Below, piece by piece: positions 34,413-41,884 of a stretch of DNA of 41,884 bases. The DNA is from Oscillospiraceae bacterium (GTDB taxonomy: Bacteria; Bacillota; Clostridia; Oscillospirales; CAG-272), in assembly GCA_015064685.1 (NCBI GenBank), contig SVRT01000021.1, positions 1-41,884 of the forward strand, read 5' to 3'. A program made the translations under genes and the position numbers. The number at the start of each line of letters is the position of its first letter. The first letter of the stretch is position 1. The notes below the pieces were generated by a model. The model saw only the letters and a list, made by a program, of their open reading frames with translations, was not told the origin of the DNA and searched no databases.

Positions 34413-37400
34413 TTATTTCTTTGCTGTGACCTTGAGAGTGTGTATCTCAAACGCGCCGAAGGGGAGTGATACGGTGTTGTTTTTCACGGCGAGCGCGTGT
34501 ATGGTGTTTTCACCCATATCGCAAAGCCATACGCTCTCCACGTCAAAGCCGAAAGTTATCTCGGCGCGTGTCACGGAATTGGAGCATTCGAAGAAGCGGA
34601 ATACAAGATCCTCTCCGTCCTCTGCCTGCTTGACTACCTCGCAAAGAATATTGCTCTTATCAACTTTTGCCATTGAGTAAGATGTGGGGATCATGTTTTG
34701 GTTGCCGCATGCCCTGATAACCGTCATGGGATTGTTGAGCTCATATGCGTGAGCATACAGCTTAGCGGCATTCATTGCTCCCTCGTGCGGGTAGATTGAG
34801 TAGGTAAATCTATTCTCACCCATGTCAGCATCGGAATCGGGGTAGGTAGGCGCACGGAGAAGAGTAAGCGTCATGGTCGTTCCGTGAATGTCGTAGCCGT
34901 ATTTGCAGTCGTTGAGAAGGGAAACACCGTAGTTGCCCTCCGAGAAATCCGCAAATCTGTGTCCGCAGACCTCGTATTTCGCTCTGTCCCAGGAGGTATT
35001 CTTGTGTGTGGGACGCTCTGCAGTACCGTACTGTATCTCGTAGGTCGCACGAGATGAGTTGATATTCACGTCAAATGCCGTCTTGATGCCTTGATGTTTT
35101 TCTCTCCAATCTACAATGGTCTCGAAGTCTATTCTATCGATGTCGTCGTAGAGCCACACGTTCTGCGTAAAGGTGGAGCTCATGTACTTGCGCACGATCC
35201 TGAGACCCGCGCGGACACCGTCACTGATTTGCTCAACAGACTCAACTTGGTCAATCGTTGAGTATTTGTCTATGGTATATTCGCTCCATTCCCAAGCATC
35301 GTACTGATCAGGATAGTCGGCGTAAACTCTGAATTGGTTGCCCACGCCGCCCTCGCGAATGACCTCGCGGCAGTTCTTCTTGTCGTATATCGAGCTTATA
35401 TTCATATTGCCGTCAAACTCAATGCGGAAGAAGTCGTTTTCGCATGAGCTTTCCGAGGTTTTGACACTGTTCTGCGTTTTGAGGCTCTTTACGCACGCAT
35501 ATCCCTTTGCGGGTATATTCTCCACGTATGCGCTCACTCCGTCCACCTTGACTATGCCGCTGCCGGTGGTTGGATTGGGGTTAAATACTACGTATCCCTC
35601 GGATGCGTCTATATTCTTTGCTATCGCGCCCAGCGCGGGATCAAGGTGCATGTGAGCTATTCTTTGTATCTCCGCATAATCCTTGTCGCACTGCTCGTAC
35701 ACCTGCTTTATCGAGGAGCCGGGGATAATATCGTGGAACTGATTTGTAAGCAGCATCTCCCAGCCACGGTGGAGCTCTGCCTTCGGGAAGGCTGTGCTGA
35801 GGAGCTGATTGTTTATGCTGCAGATAAGCTCGGTGTTGAGATAGAGCTCTTCGGAGCGTCGGTTGTTCTTTTTGTTCTTTGCCTGAGATGTGTAGGTTCC
35901 TCTGTGGAATTCAAGATAAAGCTCGCCTTGCCATACGGGGAGACGGGGATTGTTTTCCACTCTTTCCTTGAGACGTGAGAGAAAGTTGCCCGCAAAATCC
36001 ATCTTGAACACGGGAGTTCCGGGTATGCCCTTTTCAAGACGGCGCGCCATTTCGAGATGATCCTCGGTAGGACCGCCACCTCCGTCACCGAAGCCGAAGG
36101 TCAAAAGGACCTCGGGGGTAAGCTCCTTTTGCTGAAAACGGTTATAGGTTCCCGCAACGACGACGGGGTTAGTTCTTCCGACATACGTTGTGTGGCGCGT
36201 GGGGATGCGGTCGGGCGCGATCCTCTGAGCACTCAAAAAGTAGGTGTTTATCTCGGAGCCGTCAAGACCTTTCCACATAAATGTATCGTACGGCATCATA
36301 TTGGTATCGTTCCAGCCTATTTTCGTGGTGACAAACCAATCTATGCCGTTCTTTTTAAGTATTTGGGGGAGTGCCGCGGAGTAACCGAAAACGTCGGGGA
36401 GCCAAAGGATGTTGTTGTCAACACCGAATTCCTCTTTGAAGAAGCGCTTACCGTATACCACCTGTCTTACAAGGCTCTCGCCTGAGCTTAGGTTGCAGTC
36501 TGCCTCTACCCACATAGCGCCTTCACATTCCCATCTTCCGCTCTTTATATGCTCGCGTATCTCATCGTAAAGCTCGGGAGCTTCTTCCTTGAGATTCTGG
36601 TAGAGAAATGCCTGTGAGGACATAAATTTATACTCGGGGTATCTTCTCATAAGCTCGAGCACGGTGGAGAATGAGCGTTGAACCTTTTCTCTGGTTTGCT
36701 TGAGTGTCCAGAGCCAAGCGCAGTCTATATGAGTGTGTCCGACACCCGTTACTGTGACGAAGGTTTCGTGAGCAGAGCAATATTTTCCGTAGAATTCCTC
36801 GTCCATATATTTGCTTGCGACGCTTACGGACCTATAGAATTCCTCGGACGGAACAAGGTAAAGCTCAACGAGGTCGAATGCCTTACTGAGCATGTTGAGT
36901 ATATTTCTGTATTCTCCGCTGTTTTTATCGAGATAAGAAAGCGTTTCAAATGGCGTGTATATATCATACCAGAGCTTTTCGACCTCGCGGTTGAGTTTGA
37001 ATAGCTCGAGAGAAAGCTTGGCAGACATCGGTTTTATACCTGTGTAGGCATAGAGAATGACTTCGTGCTCTCCGGGGGAGGAAAAATAGAGCCTTGTGTG
37101 GTTGATATCAAGTCCCTGTATCATTTTGCCGTCTATGTACGCGATGAACTGGGGATTGTCGGGATCCCATCCCGTAGGGAAATTGGTGATCACCTTTATA
37201 AATACGTCGTTCGGATCGCAATCTTCGGGCACTGTGACGTTGAATTTAAACCATGCGTGGCTATCGTATCCGTTTCCCCAGGTGTCCTTTTGGGTATCAA
37301 AGGGAACAAGAGCCTCGTCTTTCGGGAGCTCTCCCGCGCCTTTATAGTCGCATGGGCAATATCTTACGTTTGTTATCTTTCCAAGAGAGATCGCGCGTTG

Positions 37401-37451
37401 CTCGTTGAGGATATCGAGGTACCGTACCACCTTTTTGTACAATGCTTCCAT
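34413..37451 (-). CDS. GH38 alpha-mannosidase
   Basis: The 1012-residue protein is a class II alpha-mannosidase of the bacterial cytosolic type. The zinc site is in GVGHTHIDCAWLW (H239, H241, D243) and the nucleophile is D353 in WLPDVFGYS. Other hallmarks are EADCNLSSGESLVRQ, FGDGGGGPT and TNQFHDIIPGSSI. The N-terminal 230 residues are the usual beta extension. AAGGAGA precedes the ATG. No signal peptide, so it acts on imported manno-oligosaccharides or glycosylated compounds. It follows the PMI-kinase fusion by 74 bases on the same strand, completing a mannose release and catabolism unit. Confidence 0.95.
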   Translation of the reverse strand: MEALYKKVVRYLDILNEQRAISLGKITNVRYCPCDYKGAGELPKDEALVPFDTQKDTWGNGYDSHAWFKFNVTVPEDCDPNDVFIKVITNFPTGWDPDNPQFIAYIDGKMIQGLDINHTRLYFSSPGEHEVILYAYTGIKPMSAKLSLELFKLNREVEKLWYDIYTPFETLSYLDKNSGEYRNILNMLSKAFDLVELYLVPSEEFYRSVSVASKYMDEEFYGKYCSAHETFVTVTGVGHTHIDCAWLWTLKQTREKVQRSFSTVLELMRRYPEYKFMSSQAFLYQNLKEEAPELYDEIREHIKSGRWECEGAMWVEADCNLSSGESLVRQVVYGKRFFKEEFGVDNNILWLPDVFGYSAALPQILKKNGIDWFVTTKIGWNDTNMMPYDTFMWKGLDGSEINTYFLSAQRIAPDRIPTRHTTYVGRTNPVVVAGTYNRFQQKELTPEVLLTFGFGDGGGGPTEDHLEMARRLEKGIPGTPVFKMDFAGNFLSRLKERVENNPRLPVWQGELYLEFHRGTYTSQAKNKKNNRRSEELYLNTELICSINNQLLSTAFPKAELHRGWEMLLTNQFHDIIPGSSIKQVYEQCDKDYAEIQRIAHMHLDPALGAIAKNIDASEGYVVFNPNPTTGSGIVKVDGVSAYVENIPAKGYACVKSLKTQNSVKTSESSCENDFFRIEFDGNMNISSIYDKKNCREVIREGGVGNQFRVYADYPDQYDAWEWSEYTIDKYSTIDQVESVEQISDGVRAGLRIVRKYMSSTFTQNVWLYDDIDRIDFETIVDWREKHQGIKTAFDVNINSSRATYEIQYGTAERPTHKNTSWDRAKYEVCGHRFADFSEGNYGVSLLNDCKYGYDIHGTTMTLTLLRAPTYPDSDADMGENRFTYSIYPHEGAMNAAKLYAHAYELNNPMTVIRACGNQNMIPTSYSMAKVDKSNILCEVVKQAEDGEDLVFRFFECSNSVTRAEITFGFDVESVWLCDMGENTIHALAVKNNTVSLPFGAFEIHTLKVTAKK

Positions 37452-37525
37452 AGTTATCTCCTTATGTTACCGAATAGCCTTTTGGTGAATTTTGTTGTAT
37501 GATTTGTTATACTTTTCTGCGTTTC

Positions 37526-39361
37526 TCACATCAGAAGTGCCGCTGCCCCGAGAAGGCCTGCATCGTTTTCGAGCTTTGCGGTTACGATCTTTACTTCAGG
37601 GCCCTTGTCGCCTGCGAATATGTTTCGGTCGAGTATCTTCTGCAAGGGGTCTATCAGCCGCTCGCCCTCACTGCACACGCCTCCTCCGAGAATGACGACC
37701 TCGGGACGTATCATGTTGGCGATACTGACAATTCCAACACCGAGCATTTCGATGTAATTGTCTACGACTTTCTTTGCGGTTTCATCTATGTCGTAATAGT
37801 CAAATGCGGTCTTTCCGGTTACTTTATCGATCGACGATATCTCCCACATCTTGCTTTGTGTGTTCTCCAGCATTGCACGCTTGGTATCTCTGATCAGAGC
37901 GGTAGCGGATGCATACGCCTCGAGACATCCTCTGAGTCCGCACGTGCACTGCTCTCCGCCTGCCTTGACGATCATGTGTCCGAGTTCCGCCCCTGCAGAG
38001 CGGTTTCCCTCAAACAGCTTGCCGTCGAGAACCATTCCGCCTCCGACACCCGTACCGAGTGTCAGCATGACGGAATTGCGATAATCCTTTCCACATCCGA
38101 ATTTTGCTTCTCCGAGAGCCGCAACGTTGGCATCGTTTGCAATCTTGACGGGCAGCCCCAGTGCTTTGGATACGTTGTCTGCGATCGAGAAATCCTTCCA
38201 ATTCAGGTTGTTTGAATATACGACCTCGCCTCTTTCACTATCGATCATTCCCGGAACACCCATTCCGACACCCGAGAGATCGGATGCGGAAAGATTTGCT
38301 TTATCCATCAGGTTGTTGCAGAGCTTTATAATGTTAGCAACGACACCGTCGGCGCCCTTTTCGCTCTCGGTGGGGACCTTGTCGCGCAGAATTATCTCTC
38401 CGTGATCGTCAACGATTCCGCCCTTGATGAACGTACCGCCAAGATCGATTCCAAGATAATATTTACGCACATCTGTCATAATTGTCGTCATCCTTCCTTC
38501 AAGTATATAATTTCCATATCCCGCAGGGACAAAGAAGCTATCGCCTTGATTCATTTCGATGCCATTGATCCGTCCTGCGCCCTCTGTACAGGTAATGCAG
38601 TTAAAGCTTTTCTCATTCGCATTCAGAGAAATGGAGCCATCTACCTCGAGCTTTTTGACGTTAAAATACTTGCTCACGCCAAGTGTGTTATTTGAAAGAG
38701 TGCGGAGAGTGTGCTTTTTGCGGTCTGTCACAAGCAGAGCCTTATCTATATGAAGCTCGCGGGCATTTCCGTTTTTGTCGCGGCGACCGTAGTCGTACAC
38801 GCGATAGGTCAGATTGCTGTTTTGCTGGATCTCACAGATCAGACATCCTGCGCCGATCGCGTGGATCGTGCCGGAGGGTATAAAATAGCACTCTCCCGTC
38901 TTCACAGGATAAAAATTAAGTAGCTCGGTCAGAGTGTTTTTCTTTATGGCACGTTCGTACTCCTCAAGTGTTACGTCGCGGTTGAATCCAAGATAAATAC
39001 CCGCGCCCTCATCTGCCTCGACGATATACCACATCTCTGTTTTTCCAAGGCTGTTCTCGTGTGTGAGAGCGTAATCATCCGATGGATGGACCTGAACCGA
39101 GAGATTACTCTTAGCGTCGATAAATTTGATGAGCAGGGGAAAGAATGAAAAATCGAGAATGTTTGTGCCAAGCTCTGCTTTAGTAAAAGCTTCCTCTAAA
39201 GTCAATCCGCCAGGGAGCATAGTTTTGCCGTCGGGATGAAAGGATAACTCCCAGCTTTCTGCGCAAGGATCGCAAGCGGTTTGCTTGCCGTATTTATCTT
39301 TTAATTTGTTTCCACCCCATAGATAGTCTTTACATGCGGGGATCAGCTTTTGTATTTTCAC
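37526..39361 (-). CDS. Fusion of phosphomannose isomerase and ROK sugar kinase
   Basis: This is one uninterrupted 611-residue frame. Residues 1-297 are a type I phosphomannose isomerase with zinc ligands in SVQVHPSD (H92), GKTEMWY (E109) and IPSGTIHAIG (H167), of normal stand-alone length (about 300). Residues 300-611 are a complete ROK kinase: LGIDLGGTFIKGG (302-314), catalytic D410 in ANDAN, and the ROK zinc site GHM ... CTCGLRGCLE (H462, C472, C474, C479). The start is GTG with GGAGG ten bases upstream. Coupled, the halves would turn mannose into mannose-6-phosphate and then fructose-6-phosphate, right next to an alpha-mannosidase. The kinase could instead be a glucokinase. Confidence 0.92.
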   Translation of the reverse strand: MKIQKLIPACKDYLWGGNKLKDKYGKQTACDPCAESWELSFHPDGKTMLPGGLTLEEAFTKAELGTNILDFSFFPLLIKFIDAKSNLSVQVHPSDDYALTHENSLGKTEMWYIVEADEGAGIYLGFNRDVTLEEYERAIKKNTLTELLNFYPVKTGECYFIPSGTIHAIGAGCLICEIQQNSNLTYRVYDYGRRDKNGNARELHIDKALLVTDRKKHTLRTLSNNTLGVSKYFNVKKLEVDGSISLNANEKSFNCITCTEGAGRINGIEMNQGDSFFVPAGYGNYILEGRMTTIMTDVRKYYLGIDLGGTFIKGGIVDDHGEIILRDKVPTESEKGADGVVANIIKLCNNLMDKANLSASDLSGVGMGVPGMIDSERGEVVYSNNLNWKDFSIADNVSKALGLPVKIANDANVAALGEAKFGCGKDYRNSVMLTLGTGVGGGMVLDGKLFEGNRSAGAELGHMIVKAGGEQCTCGLRGCLEAYASATALIRDTKRAMLENTQSKMWEISSIDKVTGKTAFDYYDIDETAKKVVDNYIEMLGVGIVSIANMIRPEVVILGGGVCSEGERLIDPLQKILDRNIFAGDKGPEVKIVTAKLENDAGLLGAAALLM

Positions 39362-39414
39362 GTTATGGTAACCTCCATTAGATTGCGTGGGTTCTCACAT
39401 GTTTTCAAGGTAAA

Positions 39415-39443
39415 ATTATACCATGTTAAACGGCAAATGTCAA
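39415..39443 (-). promoter_or_regulatory. Consensus promoter of the mannose operon
   Basis: On the - strand, TTGACA (39438-39443), a 17-base spacer and TATAAT (39415-39420): a perfect sigma-70/SigA consensus about 54 bases before the GTG start at 39361. Confidence 0.85.
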
Positions 39444-39500
39444 TATCCTACATCATTCTTCTCCCGATGTACGCAAACTCTGCACAGCTCAAGGGCGGCG

Positions 39501-39626
39501 CTTGAAAATCCTTATACGGGGTTTGATACGATCAAGGAGATCGAGTCGGACACACCGCTTTTCGTCGGTTGCTTTGAAAAAGAGGAGGGCACGGGACGCG
39601 CGTTTACCATTGTAAATTACAGTTAA
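39501..39626 (+). pseudogene. Decayed 3' end of a larger gene
   Basis: The 41 codons LENPYTGFDTIKEI ... TPLFVGCFEKEEGTGRAF-TIVNYS read like the C-terminal tail of a longer protein, perhaps a glycosidase, and end at a strong terminator. The frame upstream runs into the mannose promoter and has no ribosome binding site, so the body of the gene is gone. Not assigned to a family. Confidence 0.4.
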
Positions 39627-39635
39627 TTGAATATC

Positions 39636-39665
39636 AAAAAGCCCGTTTTTGTGAACGGGCTTTTT
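39636..39665 (+). terminator. Strong rho-independent terminator
   Basis: 12-bp stem AAAAAGCCCGTT (39636-39647) / AACGGGCTTTTT (39654-39665) with T tracts on both strands. It serves the relic on the left and could serve the - strand AraC gene on the right. Confidence 0.85.
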
Positions 39666-39734
39666 GTGTTGGGGAACTATTATTCACGTGAGAAAGCAAA
39701 AATGTTGCGGGTGGAGATGCACAAAAACGTAAAT

Positions 39735-40526
39735 TCACGTTTGATCTGTTTTTTTTTTGGAAGGCGGTCGACCAAAGACTTTAACGTATGCACGGTAAAA
39801 GGACGAATAATCCGAATATCCGCAATCCGTGTATATTTTCGAGGGCCGGTGACCGTTTATTATAAGTTCACGGGCGTAGATCAACCGTCTTTGAGTTATA
39901 TAGTTGTGGAGCGAGATGCCAAGCTCCTTTTTAAAGCTATGTATTATTCCGGAGGATGATATATTCACTGCGCTTGCAATGGTCTCGACGCTGAGATCTC
40001 CCGAAAGATTTTCTGATATATAGCGTATTATTTTGGGAGCTACACCCGACTGCTCAAGGGCGGCGCCCTTGCTTTGATCGGCTCGCACGTCAATTTCTTC
40101 AATAAGCATCAAAAATGCCGCGTAGGCATAAAAAGGTTTTTTTTCGCTGTCTTCATCCTGCAGAATACGGATCAGCCTGTTCAAAACGAAAGAAACCCCA
40201 TCGGATAATCGATCGGTTACGCTTAGGCTATTCATAATGCTGTCAAGCGGAATGGAAGGGTTAAGATGCTCGGGGATCGATATTTTAAGTCTGAGAAAAT
40301 TCGATTTGAACAGCTTGAAAAAATGATAGGTCTCTCTCGGAATGATGAGCAGTGAACGGTTGTTAAGCACACGCCGACTGTTTTCGGTCAACAGCTCAGC
40401 CTCCCCCTCGATAAAATATAGAATTTCGTGATACGTGTGTATTTCACGCTCATCCGGAGTAGACTTATCCGTAAGCTGGAAGGTGACCCCGTTACAGGTC
40501 AATTTGTTTTCAAAATAATTACTCAT
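39735..40526 (-). CDS. AraC family transcriptional regulator
   Basis: The 263-residue regulator has an N-terminal cupin (HTYHEILYFIEGEAELL, LLIIPRETYHFFK) and a C-terminal AraC domain (IASAVNISSSGIIHSFKKEL, IYTDCGYSDYSSFYRAYVK). The ATG at 40526 has no Shine-Dalgarno sequence and lies 6 bases after the -10 hexamer, so the message may be leaderless. It is divergent from the M20 amidohydrolase gene, the likely target; it might also affect the mannose operon. Confidence 0.88.
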   Translation of the reverse strand: MSNYFENKLTCNGVTFQLTDKSTPDEREIHTYHEILYFIEGEAELLTENSRRVLNNRSLLIIPRETYHFFKLFKSNFLRLKISIPEHLNPSIPLDSIMNSLSVTDRLSDGVSFVLNRLIRILQDEDSEKKPFYAYAAFLMLIEEIDVRADQSKGAALEQSGVAPKIIRYISENLSGDLSVETIASAVNISSSGIIHSFKKELGISLHNYITQRRLIYARELIINGHRPSKIYTDCGYSDYSSFYRAYVKVFGRPPSKKKTDQT

Positions 40527-40532
40527 GGGACA

Positions 40533-40561
40533 AGTATATCACATCTTTGCCATTTTTGCAA
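40533..40561 (-). promoter_or_regulatory. Promoter of the 39735-40526 AraC gene
   Basis: On the - strand, TTGCAA (40556-40561), a 17-base spacer and TATACT (40533-40538). The predicted start coincides with the ATG at 40526. Confidence 0.65.
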
Positions 40562-40641
40562 TATTTTTTGCTTTTTTAACAATTTTTATTTCTAAAATTA
40601 TATGTTACACTTGATATAAAGATCAATGTGTTGGAGGGAGT

Positions 40642-41826
40642 ATGAATAAAAACGAGATCACAAGTCTGCGCGGTCGCGGAGAAGAGATACAAAACGACGT
40701 AGTCAGCTATCGTCGCGCGCTTCACAGCATTCCCGAGCTTCGCATGGACACTCCAAAAACCGAGGCATTAATTATAGATTTTTTGCGGGAGAACGGTGTC
40801 ACGGATATACGTTCTCACGTGGGCGGTCACGGTGTGTGTGCCACTATTTATGGGGCGATGCCCGGGAAATGCTTAGCTATCCGCGCCGATTGCGATGGAT
40901 TGCCGATAAAGGAGGAGACGGGACTTCCTTTTGCCTCGGAAAACGGCAATATGCACGCTTGCGGACACGACAGCCATACCGCTATGGCGTTGGGCGCGGC
41001 GAAGCTGTTGATGGAGAACCGACATCTATTAAAGGGCTCTGTAAAATTCATTTTCCAACCGTACGAGGAGGGTGACGGCGGCGCGAAGCTTATGATCGGT
41101 GACGGCGCGCTGAAAAACCCCGACGTTGATGCGATCATCGGTCTGCACAATCACTGCACGCCCGACGAGGATTACCTGCTCGGAGACGTTTTGGTGACAA
41201 GCGAGCCCATATCCGCCAATATTTATGCTTACGAAGCGATCTTTCGCGGCACGACATCTCACGTCTGCTTGTCACACAAGGCGAAAAATCCCGTATATAT
41301 GGCGTGTGACGCGGTTTCCAAAATCGCCGCGATGCAAAATAGCGGGGAAGACATGGTGAATGCGGTTACTATGGTACACGGCGGAGTGCGCAACAATATT
41401 ATTCCCGAAACCTGCACTATTTCGGGATCGATCCGCGCTTTTGATAAAAGTAAGCATAAGCTCATAAAACGGCAGGTCTGCGATATTATCCGCGACAGCG
41501 CGCTTTCTTTTGGGGGCGAGGTTGAAATAAACACAACTATCGATCTTATGGGAACCGAAATAGACGAGAGGCTTTACAGCGTTTTTTTCAACACGGTGAA
41601 TAACGTGTATCCCGAAAGAAAATGCATCTGCTTGAAGGAAAGGGAGTTGATCGGGGAGGATTTTGCACGGTTTGCAGATGTCGTGCCTGCCCTGTATTTC
41701 AAGCTACACACTAAACCCGAGGGAGAATGTTACCCTCTTCATCACCCGAAATTCGACGTTAACGAATCGGTTTTGCATAAGGGAAGTATAATATTTGCCG
41801 CGTTTGCTCTTACGTGGCAGGATTGA
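40642..41826 (+). CDS. M20 family amidohydrolase (N-acyl amino acid / hippurate hydrolase-like)
   Basis: The 394-residue protein has M20D features: SYRRALHSIPELRM start, metal ligands in ADCDGLP and CGHDSHTAM, the catalytic pair in QPYEEGDGGAKLM, GLHNH, and the dimerisation domain (about 185-300). Enzymes of this group hydrolyse N-acyl amino acids, hippurate or related amides in the cytoplasm. GGAGGGAG precedes the ATG. A further gene starts 17 bases after its stop, so it leads an operon. The acyl substrate is unknown. Confidence 0.92.
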   Translation: MNKNEITSLRGRGEEIQNDVVSYRRALHSIPELRMDTPKTEALIIDFLRENGVTDIRSHVGGHGVCATIYGAMPGKCLAIRADCDGLPIKEETGLPFASENGNMHACGHDSHTAMALGAAKLLMENRHLLKGSVKFIFQPYEEGDGGAKLMIGDGALKNPDVDAIIGLHNHCTPDEDYLLGDVLVTSEPISANIYAYEAIFRGTTSHVCLSHKAKNPVYMACDAVSKIAAMQNSGEDMVNAVTMVHGGVRNNIIPETCTISGSIRAFDKSKHKLIKRQVCDIIRDSALSFGGEVEINTTIDLMGTEIDERLYSVFFNTVNNVYPERKCICLKERELIGEDFARFADVVPALYFKLHTKPEGECYPLHHPKFDVNESVLHKGSIIFAAFALTWQD

Positions 41827-41843
41827 TTTTTGGGGAAGATAAT

Positions 41844-41884
41844 ATGAAGAACAAAATAGATCTCGGTATATACGACAAAAGCTA
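41844..41884 (+). CDS. Start of a downstream gene, cut by the window end
   Basis: An ATG with GGGGAAG about seven bases upstream opens a frame MKNKIDLGIYDKS that runs off the window, 17 bases after the M20 stop. Too short to identify; it is probably co-transcribed with the amidohydrolase gene. Confidence 0.6.
   Translation, partial: MKNKIDLGIYDKS

Noticed and set aside
1-41884. CRISPR array, tRNA, rRNA, prophage or insertion sequence
   Set aside because: No regularly spaced repeats, cloverleaf-type genes, transposase or phage-type genes were seen on either strand.

Overview
The window looks like a chromosomal segment of an anaerobic, probably gut-dwelling Clostridia member (Oscillospirales or Christensenellales type). 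This is inferred from gene content and style: GGAGG-type ribosome binding sites, intermediate GC, a glycyl-radical enzyme with its activase, a radical-SAM peptide system with Nif11-type leaders, many AraC regulators and many cytoplasmic glycosidases. No tRNA, rRNA, transposase or CRISPR array was seen.

Region 1 (1-2240, + strand) is the end of a RiPP locus: two Nif11-leader precursors with cysteine-rich cores (the first cut by the window edge), a SPASM radical-SAM maturase and a terminator with a perfect 21-bp stem. Region 2 (2492-11955) holds a GH127-type glycosidase preceded by two AraC genes on the - strand. Divergent from these is a + strand operon of glycyl-radical enzyme, its activase and a GH2 glycosidase, followed by a terminator and an intact small rubredoxin.

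Region 3 (12091-22414, - strand) is a tightly packed seven-gene operon. In transcription order it encodes a large unrecognised glycosidase-like protein, a Gfo/Idh/MocA dehydrogenase, a sugar isomerase/epimerase, a GH78-like rhamnosidase, a MATE exporter, a truncated AraC remnant and a ceramidase-like hydrolase. A divergent AraC gene lies at its promoter. Region 4 (23460-28572) has a broken rubredoxin, an AAC(3)-fold acetyltransferase, a - strand AraC gene, a divergent trio of oxidoreductases (Gfo/Idh, SDR, quinone-oxidoreductase-like) and a third, frame-broken rubredoxin.

Region 5 (28727-34059) is a + strand operon of AraC regulator, unknown protein, phosphotriesterase-like metal hydrolase, creatinase-like M24 protein lacking metal ligands and an ASRT-family small-molecule-binding protein, followed by a YitT membrane protein. 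Region 6 (34275-39443, - strand) is a mannose unit: a consensus promoter drives a fused phosphomannose isomerase-ROK kinase and a GH38 alpha-mannosidase. Region 7 (39501-end) has a decayed gene tail, an AraC gene with an apparently leaderless promoter, an M20 amidohydrolase and the start of another gene.

Overall this reads as a set of separately regulated modules for glycans containing rhamnose, arabinose, galactose and mannose. The enzymes lack evident signal peptides and no sugar uptake system is present, so substrates must enter through transporters encoded elsewhere. The most unusual items are the glycyl-radical enzyme with a non-canonical GCWG active-site loop, the kinase-isomerase fusion, the ASRT/PTE/pseudo-M24 operon, the zinc-ribbon-like RiPP cores and a repeated rubredoxin-plus-terminator cassette at operon ends.
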